Below the pieces are notes generated by a model. That model did no database searches and was not told the origin of the DNA. It worked only from the letters and a program-made list of their open reading frames with translations. A stretch of DNA of 64,000 nucleotides from Salminus brasiliensis (taxonomy: Eukaryota > Chordata > Actinopteri > Characiformes > Bryconidae). Made by a program: the position numbers and the translations under genes. Positions within the stretch are counted from its first letter, which is position 1. The number at the start of each line of letters is the position of its first letter. Positions 23,006 through 33,000 of this stretch are shown here, in pieces. The DNA is taken from positions 1,878,128 to 1,942,127 of the forward strand of contig NC_132881.1 of NCBI RefSeq assembly GCF_030463535.1, written 5' to 3'.

Positions 23006-24577
23006 GGCTCTGAACAGAAGAGATGAGGCTCACAGGCCTGCAGAAACAGCAGCAGCACTCTGTTTTGAACTAGCCTCCTCACTCATGGTGGATTGGTGAA
23101 GCTCCACCTGCAATTCATGCATATGATTACAGACACCCCTCCCATAATAATGACCCCACCCATTAACTTACCCAGCTTTCATCCGAAGCCTTCACTAATA
23201 GCCAATGATGAGCAAAGCACTAAAGCTCCGTGAGCACAGCCCAGGCCGGCCCTCGAGAGAAGCTACAGCTCTGGAGAGAATGCCAGCACGCTGATGGTAG
23301 GTGAGGTGGGCGGAAATAGACAGCACCAGGAGCCAATGAGAGTTTCACTGCTCACTTAAAGCCTACATAAGTAGCGAGGAGAGCTGCACTAAGTGTCCAA
23401 AAGTTTGTGGACACCCCTTCTAATGAATGCATTCAGCTACTTTAAGCTGCACCCATTGCTGACACAGATGTGCAAATGCACACACACAGCGTGTCTAGTC
23501 CCTGTAGAGAAAAAGTACTGCCAATAGAATAGGACTCTGGAGCAGATCAACATCATGACCCTATTGGCACCATGCTGCCTAATAATGCCAGGGGTGGGTT
23601 AGAGGGGTATAAAGCCCCCCAGCATTGAGCTGTGGAGCAGTGGAAGAACCATGTTCTCTGGAATGATGGATGGGTTTGGGATGGGTTTGGGGAGCTGAGG
23701 TTGGGGGGTTGGGGGGGGACTCGCTCAGGAGCGCCCTCTAGTGTTTTAATAGTTCCTCACAAACTCACTGTGGTTTTTGCTGGTGATCAGTATCTCTACC
23801 TTCATCTCTAACGACCAGCATACCAGCGTTCAAAAAAAGTGGTGATGACTATTGTGTATAATTAATTAATTAATTAATTTTAAAAGACTTTTAAAAAAAA
23901 GGTCTGAAAGTGATTCATGAAACACTGCTATACGGCTCATAGCTGGCAAACAATGCAAAAGTCAGTGCATCCAGCATTAAATCCAGTGTGACCTGTAGGA
24001 TTTATTTGGGGTTTTAAATAATTTTATTAATTACATTTTCATACACAAACACAAACAGCGCAATACTATACTACATTCAGTCTGACACAAACCTTTCTAC
24101 ATTCCACCAACACAACCAGGGTGGGGTTTAATTGGGGCGGTGCAGCCTTGCTGAGAAAGAAAGAAGCCTCTCCCATTGGCTCCTGGGAAGGTCAATTTGC
24201 ATATTGAGCAGGTTTGCCCCAGACCTCACTTACCATCAGTCTGTATCATCCGACAGAAGCTGCAGCCTCTGACCGTAGTGCTCTGTCCTGTAGCTGCTCT
24301 GATAGGTCAGATGCTGTGGGTTTAATTAAACAGCCTGATTCAGGTGTGGATCAGAAATGTAGCTCTGTGTCAGACGGTGCTTCCCCATTTATGTTCATGT
24401 GGGAGGAGTTTCATGGGATGGGATGGGAAAGGTGCTGGTTAATTAACCTACCCTCAATGAAGATGCTAGTGCCACCATGATTACTGCTTCAAACAGAGCT
24501 GCTGGGGCTGTCTGGCTTTGTGTGTTCTGAGGTTTTTCTCACCAGCAGGGGGAGCTGTAGAGCCTTAGAATAGGAAA
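23006..24577. other. palindrome central spacer D
   Basis: Single-copy centre of the inverted repeat. It holds a reverse M1 MITE copy (about 23390-23760) and an (ATTA)n patch at about 23862-23882. An 88-codon frame at 24214-24480 has no recognisable domain. No gene called. Confidence 0.6.
23390..23760 (-). mobile_element. M1 MITE-like repeat, reverse copy
   Basis: It reads CCAAAAGTTTGTGGACACCC, CTAGTCCCTGTAGAGAAAAA, GGCACCATGCTGCCTAATAA and CCCCCCAGCATTGAGCTGTG, the reverse of the 5436 and 25924 copies. The far terminal repeat is missing, so it is truncated. Confidence 0.7.
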
Positions 24578-25812
24578 GTTCAAGGCCGGTTTAATGGGGT
24601 GTTGAGCAGCACAGAGGCTGTTTGAGTAGAGTTAAGAGTTAAGAAACTCAGCACAGAAACACGTATCTGAGAGGGTTGAGATAAAACCCCTCCCTACCGT
24701 GACTGAGCTGACCCATATCCCAGAATTCATGTTGGTGGTGAATGGGTGGAGATTTCATAATGAAGCTACCGTAAACGAGAAAACTAGCTCTTCTATACTA
24801 AAGACTTCACAACAGCAGCCTGTTATAAATTTGGGCCTTGCTTTTGCTGGTCCAAATTTACCCTGCCTCACTCAGTCTCCACCCAGTGAGGGTGAAGGTC
24901 TTGAGCATCACTGATCCAGGGTTGGTCGCGCGATGCCACAGGCCATGCCGTGGTGTCACTGACCCAGGGTGGATCAGGAGATGCTGCAGGCCTGACTGTG
25001 GTGTCACTGATCCAGGGTGGGTCATGTGCTGCCACAGGCCGGACTGAGAGCGAGGAGTCCTCCGCTGGAGGAGGCGCTGCAGGGAGACAGCAGAGCAGAG
25101 GCACCCACTAGAGCAGAGAGTTCAGGCTTCGAGAGCTTTTCCAAAGCCAAAAAAAAATGGTGGTTTATGAGACAGAAAAGCTGTGGTGCTGATTTTGACT
25201 TATTCTGGGGGACTAGTGTTCTCGTCCGCGGTGGAGAAAACCCGTATTTTCGGTCCTCACCGTCATCGAGAACACTAGTCACATCGCAGGGTATTTAAGC
25301 ACTCGTTGACGTTGGCAGCTCCTGATTGGTCGGTTGCTTATGTATATGCAAATGAGCAGGTTGACCTTTCCGGATTCTGTAAATAACATTGAAGACCGCC
25401 CCTAGAAGGAGGGTTCTCTTTATTTCTCTCCCAGTACAAGTGTAAGGTCTCTCGCCCTCTGTCTCTCTCCACCTGTAAAAGCAGTGTGAGAGGGGGCTGA
25501 GCTGGAGATGAGCTGAGACTCAGCAGCAGACAGACGTCCAGTCTGAACCAGCTGGAGAAGGTGGCCCATTGGTTTCAGCACCGGTTCCACTGCAGGGTTT
25601 CACTGGACTGAAGAAACCGTAACAGTCAGCTGGGGGTCGTGACCTGAAACAGGACAGAAAGTTCAGACTGTTAAAACAGAGATCAGACTAACGATGATCA
25701 GACAGTGGAGATCTGAGTCTTACTGAACACACTATATATATATATATATATGTATACACACACACACACACTCACACATCTGCACACATCCTGGAGATCA
25801 GACTGGAGATCA
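24578..25812 (-). repeat. palindrome inner arm C' (right)
   Basis: Reverse complement of 21785-23005. It starts GTTCAAGGCCGGTTTAATGG at 24578. The hairpin copy is at 25211-25280. A mismatch cluster lies at about 25090-25150. Confidence 0.85.
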
Positions 25813-26607
25813 GACTGCAGTGTTTGTACCACAATAAAGCCCTGCCACTCGTTATGGTCTGAAATGTCTAAAAACAAAATTAAAAAGTGACATTCAGTCA
25901 CAGAGAACACGACGCTACACCATACACTATCTGGACAAAAGTATTGGGACACCTGCTTATTAATTGTTTACCCTGAAATCAAGAGTCTTAAGAGCTGATC
26001 CTGCTTCTGTTGGAGTAACTGTCTCTACTGTCCAGAGAAGAAGACTTTCTACTAGATTCTAGAGGAGCATTGCTGTAAGGATTTGATTGCAGTTAGCAAC
26101 AATAGCGCTAGTGAGGTCAGGATATTGGATGATGATCACCACCCCACCTCATCATCACTAACAAAGTACTGGATGGAGCTCCACCACCATCATTCCAGAA
26201 AACACAGTTCCTCCACTGCTCCTCAATGCTCTAGGCCACGCCTGGCATTACGCAGCATGGGGCCAATAGGGTCATGCTCATCTGCTCCAGAGAGTCCTAA
26301 TTTACTAGCAGTACTTCTTCTCTACAGGGACTAGATAAGCTGAGTGTGTGCATTTGCACATCTGTGTCAGCAGTGGGTGCAGCTTAAAGCAGCTGAACAC
26401 TTTCATTACAAAGGGTGTCCACAAATATTTGGACATAATGTACCATATTGCATATTGTGACATGCATGGTAGCTTGTGGCTACAGGACACTATAAATCAG
26501 GAAGTACAGCTGGGCCAATTTCCAAGAGACTGACGAGCTTCATAAAAACAACACCCCATAATTTTTAAGGTTAAGGCAAAGGAACACATGCTAAAGGTGA
26601 CTAAGGG

Positions 26608-26656
<49 letters not shown>

Positions 26657-27089
26657 ACTGTACGGAAATCAATAACATGGCGTTAGATGCCTTTAAGGGT
26701 TAAGCTGAGGTCTAGCAGTTGGGGGGTCACACTTCGGGTCATACGGGCCGCAACAATGTGGGAACAATCCCGTTCAGATTAAAATAGTTCCCAGGATAGA
26801 CATAAGGACACAGGCTAAATCTAATTTTCCATATTTGTTTGGACGACTTGGCTGTGAAAAAGGCCTACTGTCTGAAGACATGTCTGATTGGACCAGATTA
26901 CAGTGCTTTAATTAATATCTGTCAGTCATTATTACTGCGCGAACAATTTGAACTGACCCGGTGGCGACACCTGGTGGCCAGGGCCCTCAGCTGCAGGCCC
27001 TATAGCCTATCGGCCTAATGTGTTCCTTGTAACTCTGACATGACCAAACATAAACACACACATTTCTCATGAAGTGTTAGGGGCTCTTA
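25813..27089. other. palindrome block E (right only)
   Basis: This block has no clear match to block B. It contains the M1 copy (25924-26442) and a GT microsatellite at about 26608-26651. No gene seen. Confidence 0.5.
25924..26442 (+). mobile_element. M1 MITE-like repeat, near full-length copy
   Basis: It begins CTATCTGGACAAAAGTATTGG and ends GGTGTCCACAAATATTTGGA followed by CATAATGT, so its ends are inverted repeats of each other. At about 520 bp it is one of the two most complete copies in the window. It lies in the right-only block E of the palindrome, so it inserted after the arms formed or arrived with block E. Confidence 0.75.
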
Positions 27090-28589
27090 GGCAGAGTAAC
27101 AGAACCTGGAGGGAACCTTTAGAACCGATTGTCCTCAGCCCACAACAGGTCTGACATTTTGACGGCAGTTCTACAGAGGAACTACGACCAATGGAGCAGA
27201 TGAAGGAGCTCCAGCAGTAAACACCAGCTTCAACCTGAGAAGAACCCTGTCTGACTAATTACTCACAGCACCTGAACACAACCCCCCCACCCTCCCTCCA
27301 CCTGCACTACCAGCACCGACCACCAGGTGGAGGTCCAACAGTGGAGGATTTTGTACTACAGACATTTAGAAGCTTTCAGACTGTTTCTGGACTAAAGTTC
27401 ATGTGAGGAGGAGGTGAGGAGGAGGTGAGGGGGGCTGTATCGTTACTGTAGTTTAAATTCAGCAGTTTATTAATGAAGAACCCAACCCAGCAGCTCCACC
27501 CTGAGCTTTAAACACCAGCTCTCAGTTCAGTGTGGAGCTCCAGTCTCCCAGCTGAAGCTGATCCTCTCTAAATGAGTGAAAGCAGTGTGTGAAAGACTCT
27601 TCAGTTCCAGCTAAAACAGCCTTTAACTGCAGGGTTTTGTGTGTTGCTGTAAATAAAGCCCAGATCTACTGAAATCAGCCAATTCCACACCAGTACAGCA
27701 GTGTGTGTTAGTAACTCACCTGGTTTCACTGCTGGTCTCTCTGCTTCTCCTCGGCTGCAGCTGATGTTCTGCCCTCTAGTGGACAAAGGCGAGGTTGCAC
27801 AATCTTCAGTGTAAGTGCAGATCAGTATGGCTCTGTGTCTGAGCAGTTAAACACACTCTGGTTGGGAATTAAGGTGCAGGATTAACCATGGCTGTCAAGT
27901 CTTCCAGTACATGAACTGCTGATGCTGAATAGGCCCCGCCTCCAGAATCTACATAAGTGTGTTGAGTAGATGCCCTAGCTGTAGATCTACACATAACAGC
28001 AGAGTCAGGGTGAGAGGAGGGGGGCTGTTTTTTGGGCCAATCTTTTTTAATCTTTTGTATAAAAAAAATAATAAATAAATTGGAAGCCAGGTCATTTTGG
28101 AGCATTTCTATTGGTCCATTCATCAAAAAATGTTGAAATAATTTAAAGAACAACGGCCAGATTCACATGGTCAAAGAGTCAATGGCAATTTATTTTGCAT
28201 GTCATTGACTACATATATCTGTGTGTGTGTATATATATATAATTAAATATAAATAAATATATGTATTTATATACATATTGGTATATATATATATATATAT
28301 ACCACCACAGACACCTGTGCCAGCCAACATTACTCTGTAAGCGTCTGTTAGCTGGTGCGGTGGAGCTGGTGACCCGATGCTTTCCTCCGAGTGTGTCGGC
28401 TGCCCGGACACGTGTGTTAGTCCTTACCCTCCTAGTGTCGGGAGCATTGCTAGGGCTAGGAGGAGCTACGAACAGATAGGTTAAATAACAGAACCAAAAT
28501 TGGGAGAAAAAGGGGGGAAAAAATCTACCAAAAATCCCAAGAGTATGGTGGAGGGATACATGCAGGGTGTTGTAAGGCCAACTAGTCCC
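27090..28589 (-). repeat. palindrome outer arm A' (right)
   Basis: Reverse complement of 19020-20571. The arm ends AACTAGTCCC at 28589. The TA-repeat block is shorter than on the left. Confidence 0.85.
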
Positions 28590-28655
28590 ATAAGATCAGC
28601 TGGCGCTGATGTTCTGCCCTCTAGTGGACAAAGGCGAGGTTGCACAATCGCCAAA
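28590..28655. repeat. filler copy of arm sequence at the right palindrome edge
   Basis: Just outside the right arm, GCTGATGTTCTGCCCTCTAG followed by TGGACAAAGGCGAGGTTGCA (about 28604-28648) repeats in direct orientation the arm-internal sequence near 27758-27805. It is followed by CCAAATTAAAG, whose complement TTTAATTTGG also abuts the left palindrome edge at 19011-19020. Confidence 0.8.
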
Positions 28656-29080
28656 TTAAAGTTTATGTCTTAATGCTATTAAATTAAATATAGTGTGATG
28701 TACTGATATAATGCAATATTCACCAGCGCATTGTAAATTCACCGTGGTTTATAGGGTTAGTGAGTAATACACTGTAAAATGTGCATATATTAAAATATAT
28801 TAGTAAATATATTACACAGTTCTAATCACAGTATATTTGTGGACAATCTATATAATCTATATATTGCACATCTAATCTATGAAAACGGACAATAATCTGT
28901 ATATTATTTAAAAATAAATAAATAAATATATCAATGATACAATATCTTTTTAAATGCTTTATCATAAATAGTGTTTTGTGTTTTTTCTGAATAAATGTGA
29001 CCCAAAGTAGAAAGATGAGCTTCAGTATATTTAATATATGTAATAATATTTAATTATATATTGGTTATTATTTATAAAGC
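28656..29080. other. AT-rich intergenic, no gene
   Basis: Very AT-rich DNA rich in TATATTA and AAATAAATAAATA words. No exon, RNA gene or clear repeat unit was recognised. Confidence 0.5.
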
Positions 29081-29084
29081 TTTC

Positions 29085-29340
29085 TAACCGGCTCCGGTCT
29101 CCGGGGCTACGGAAGCCGAGAAGCCGTGATGTGTGCGGAAGTGAGAGAGCCGCAACCGCCGGTGTGAAAAACACCCGTTTTGTGGAAAGCTCCGCCCTCG
29201 TGCGCCCGGATTGGCTGGTGTGCTTAGCTTCCGTCGCGGGGATTGGCTCAAAAGCATCCCGCCTTTCCCGAGCGCTGCGCTTGGGACTGTTGATGAGCAC
29301 GATAGAGTAGCCAATCAGAGCGCAGAACGGGAGACCCTCG
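29085..29340. promoter_or_regulatory. CpG-rich CCAAT-box region
   Basis: A sudden GC- and CpG-rich island lies between AT-rich flanks. It contains GATTGGCTGG (about 29209), GATTGGCTC (about 29240) and CCAATCAG (about 29311), that is, CCAAT boxes in both orientations. It is probably the upstream part of the SLC66A3 CpG-island promoter, possibly bidirectional, although no minus-strand gene is visible to its left. Confidence 0.5.
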
Positions 29341-29624
29341 ACGACGCATTACGGTGACCTGTTACTAAGAACTGATGATAGAAGCACGTATTAAATATTA
29401 TATAAAATTAATCTTTTATCTCTTTAAGATCTCTCACACAAACTTAAATAGCAAAATATAGATTCAGTAATATTGTATGTAAATATTAAAAAAGATATTA
29501 AAAGAGTTGATCCGGTTTTTAAATTACAAGAAAATATTAATATTTAATAAATAAGAGGTTTGACGTTTAATGGTATATTTGTGGACAATAGTTACTTAAA
29601 ATAAATTACACATTTAAATACGAA

Positions 29625-29735
29625 GAGAACCAGCCAATGGTAGCGAACGAGGGGCGGGGCTTTGCCTTCTAGAACGTCTGTGAATTTGAAACCACTGGCC
29701 AATCTTTGCTCGGGGAGGGCGGGGCCTGTCGGAAT
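29625..29735 (+). promoter_or_regulatory. slc66a3: SLC66A3 core promoter region
   Basis: AGCCAATGG (about 29631) is followed by GAGGGGCGGGGCTTTG (about 29650). GGCCAATCTTTG (about 29697) is followed by GGAGGGCGGGGCCTG (about 29714). Two CCAAT/GC-box pairs and no TATA box fit a housekeeping promoter about 190-290 bp upstream of the start codon. The transcription start itself was not determined. Confidence 0.55.
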
Positions 29736-29802
29736 ACAGGTGGGAAAAGAATCGCCGTGCGAAAGAGTTTCATCCTCGAGCTGCAGAGAGTTAATCTCCC
29801 CT

Positions 29803-29914
29803 CAGTGTGTGTGTGTACAGTGTTTACAGTGTGTGTGTGTGTACAGTGTGTGTGTGTACAGTGTGTGTGTACAGTTTTTACAGTGTGTGTGTTTATACAG
29901 TGTGTGTGTGTGTG
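29803..29914 (+). repeat. GTGTGTACAGT repeat in the SLC66A3 5' UTR
   Basis: Irregular units of (TG)n followed by TACAGT or TTTACAGT repeat about six times immediately before the SLC66A3 ATG, ending seven bp upstream of it. Length changes here would alter the 5' UTR. Confidence 0.8.
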
Positions 29915-29920
29915 AGAAAG

Positions 29921-30066
29921 ATGGAGTACAGCTTCCTGCTGCACGTCGCTAACTTTAGCACGCTGTTCGTGTGCTCGGTGCTAAAGTTCCCGCAGATGTG
30001 GGTTCTCTTCCGCGCCAAGTCCGCGGCGGGGGTCAGTCTGAACAGCCTGCTGCTGGAGCTGGTGGG
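29921..30066 (+). CDS. slc66a3: SLC66A3 exon 1
   Basis: ATG at 29921; 48 codons plus GG. It carries the first PQ motif. The donor GTGAGT is at 30067-30072. Reading through the donor gives an immediate in-frame TGA (30068-30070), so splicing at exactly this site is required. Confidence 0.93.
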
Positions 30067-33000
30067 GTGAGTATGGGTGGTGCTGGTGGGGGGAGTATGG
30101 GTGGTGATGGTGGGGTGAGTATGGGTGGTGCTGGTGGGGGGAGTATGGGTGGTGATAGTGGGGTGAGTATGGGTGGTGATAGTGGGGTGAGTATGGGTGG
30201 TGCTGGTGGGGGGAGTATGGGTGGTGCTGGTGGGGTGAGTATGGGTGGTGATGGTGGGGTGAGTATAGGTGGTGATAGTGGGGGGGGAGTATGGGTGGTG
30301 CTGGTGGGGTGTGTATGGGTGGTGATGGTGGGGGGAGTATGGGTGGTGCTGGTGGGGGGAGTATGGGTGGTGCTGGTGGGGTGTGTATGGGTGGTGATGG
30401 TGGGGGGAGTATGGGTGGTGCTGGTGGGGGGAGTATGGGTGGTGCTGGTGGGGTGAGTATGGGTGGTGCTGGTGGGGGGAGTATGGGTGGTGCTGGTGGG
30501 GTGTGTATGGGTGGTGCTGGTGGGGTGTGTATGGGTGGTGATGGTGGGGTGAGTATGGGTGGTGATGGTGGGATGGCTATGGGTGGTGATGGTGGGGTGA
30601 GTATGGGTGGTGATGGTGGGGTGAGTATGGGTGGTGATAGTGGGGGGAGTATGGGTGGTGATGGTGGGGGGAGTATGGGTGGTGCTGGTGGGGTGTGTAT
30701 GGGTGGTGATGGTGGGGGGAGTATGGGTGGTGCTGGTGGGGGGAGTATGGGTGGTGCTGGTGGGGGGAGTATGGGTGGTGCTGGTGGGGGGAGTATGGGT
30801 GGTGATAGTGGGGGGAGTATGGGTGGTAATGGGGTGAGTAGGGTTGTGATAGTGGGGTGAGTATGGGTGGTGCTGGTGGGGTGTGTATGGGTGGTGATAG
30901 TGGGGTGAGTATGGGTGGTGATAGTGGGGGGAGTATGGGTGGTGATGGTGGGGGGAGTATGGGTGGTGATAGTGGGGGGAGTATGGGTGGTGATAGTGGG
31001 GGGAGTATGGGTGGTGATAGTGGGGGGAGTATGGGTGGTAATGGGGTGAGTAGGGTTGTGATAGTGGGGTGAGTATGGGTGGTGCTGGTGGGGTGTGTAT
31101 GGGTGGTGCTGGTGGGGTGTGTATGGGTGGTGATAGTGGGGTGAGTATGGGTGGTGATAGTGGGGGGAGTATGGGTGGTGATGGTGGGGGGAGTATGGGT
31201 GGTGCTGGTGGGGTGGCTATGGGTGGTTGGGGGCTCTCTTATCAGCCTGCTACGCACCCTGCGCACGCGAGCGTGAGTGTGTACGCGTTTTCTTGCAGCA
31301 GGTTAGGTTGCAGGGCCAGTGCACGCGCTGTATGCTAAACTTACCTGTCTAAAAGTATCTGGACACCCCTTTTAATTCAACTGCCCTTTTAATTTACCCC
31401 CTTAAACCATTTAAGCCCCTGCGTGTAAGCCCACACTTCATTACCGTTACAATTGACATCTCTTTCATAGGCCCTAAAATAGAACCCTGGGGCACGCCAC
31501 AGAACCTGGGGCACTAAAGAGCTGTGCAGTAGTTTCTGTGATTAACTCAGTCATTATTTCAGGGGTTAAAAGAGTTAAGCTTCCTTTTTACTAGAGCACA
31601 CATCCTGTGTAGCTTGACGGTGGGCTTTGGGGTCTTAATTGATGCTTCTGTGAGGAGTGCAGGACACTGTAGGGGGGTTATAGCTACATATAGCTGGTCC
31701 CTGTAGGTAAAAGCTGCTGGCTTGCTGTCTGGTTTGCTAATGCACATCTCTCCGCAGGTTCATAGTGTTTGTCTCCTACCAGATGTACTACGACTACCCT
31801 CCTCCTACATACCTGGAATATCCCATCCTCATCGCACAAGGTGAGAGAAGAGCTGTCCAACTATCGAGGAGCTGAATTTAGCAGAAAATGCCTCAGTTAA
31901 AAGGTTCATTTTCAAGCTTATCAGTCCTATTAAAGAGAGCAGTTAAGAAAAAATTATATGCAGCCTCTCGGGGTTAGAATTTTTAAAAACTTGGTTATGC
32001 CCTTGTTAAAAAATGAAGCAGGCATGATTGGGTCAAGATATTCAAAAGACAAAAACTACATCCAACATGCAAAAGGAGGCTAAACCGTGTCTCTATATAC
32101 ACACATACATATACATACACTATATGGACAAAAGTATTGGGACACCTGCTCATTTATCATTGTTTCTTCTGAAATTAAAGCTATAAAAAATCCAGATAAC
32201 AAGGCTTTCTACTAGATTTGGGAGCAGCATTGCTGTGAGGATTTGACTGCATTCAGCAACACAGTTCCTCTCAATGCTGGGGGGCTTTATACCCCTCTAG
32301 CCCATGCCTGGCATTAGGCAGCATGCCTAATAGGGTCATGCTGATCTGCTCCAGAGGCATGGTGCTCACATCTGTGTCAGCAGTGGTCCAACTTAAAGTA
32401 GCTGAATGTATTCATGCAGGGTTTTTGCATCATATATATATATATAAGTCATAAGTCATTTTGGAGCATTTCTATTGGTCCATTCATCATGACATTCTGA
32501 TACAGTGTAAAAGAACCACGGTCAGATCCAGATCATGGAGAAAAGTGGCGCTGTTCTGCTCGTGCCTCACTGTAGTTTCTTTTCTGTGTCAACAGACGTC
32601 ATCCTGCTGCTCCTGGTTCTGCACTACAATGGAAACCTGAAGCAAAGCCTGCTCTACGCAGCAGTGTATCCTTTCACTCACACCGACCCTCACGCTTTTC
32701 TATGACTCTGAGTGAGTGATCTGAGTGGTTTGCAGGAAGTGTGAAGGAAGAATCTGCTCAGTGGAGTTAGACTCGCTTTTACTTTGCGAGTGTGTGGTTT
32801 TGGCTGCTGGTGATCAGCTTGTTCCACCCTCAGCGTTTCACTGGGTGACCACAAAATGCACAACGGATTCTGCGCATTAAGCAGCTGTGTGTGTGAGACC
32901 GAGATCAGTGTGACTATAGCAGGGCATGCAGTATTGTTACACCCTGTGGATTGTGCATGAAATCTAGTGACCTAGTTTGGCTGCATTCACATTACAAGCC

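Larger units (their letters stand above)
19020..28589. repeat. 9.6 kb composite inverted repeat (palindrome)
   Basis: The left edge GGGACTAGTTGGCCTTACAA begins at 19020, and its reverse complement ends at 28589. The homologous arm segments are A (about 19020-20571) with A' (27090-28589), and C (about 21785-23005) with C' (24578-25812). Between them lie blocks that I could not match to each other: B (20572-21784) and E (25813-27089), and the central spacer D (23006-24577). The arms look nearly identical apart from microsatellite length, small indels and one mismatch cluster. The mirrored 94-codon frames at 19508-19792 and 27869-28153 are identical in protein simply because the arms are copies. 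I found no transposase, so this could be a foldback-type element or an inverted segmental duplication later broken by insertions. Confidence 0.88.

Noticed and set aside
19508..28153. Identical 94-codon frames in the two palindrome arms
   Set aside because: Their identity follows from arm duplication and is not evidence of selection; the sequence has no recognisable domain.
29971..31338. Long plus and minus frames of Gly/Met/Val or Pro/His/Thr repeats
   Set aside because: They are the 24-bp minisatellite in SLC66A3 intron 1, whose period is divisible by three, so frames stay open by arithmetic.
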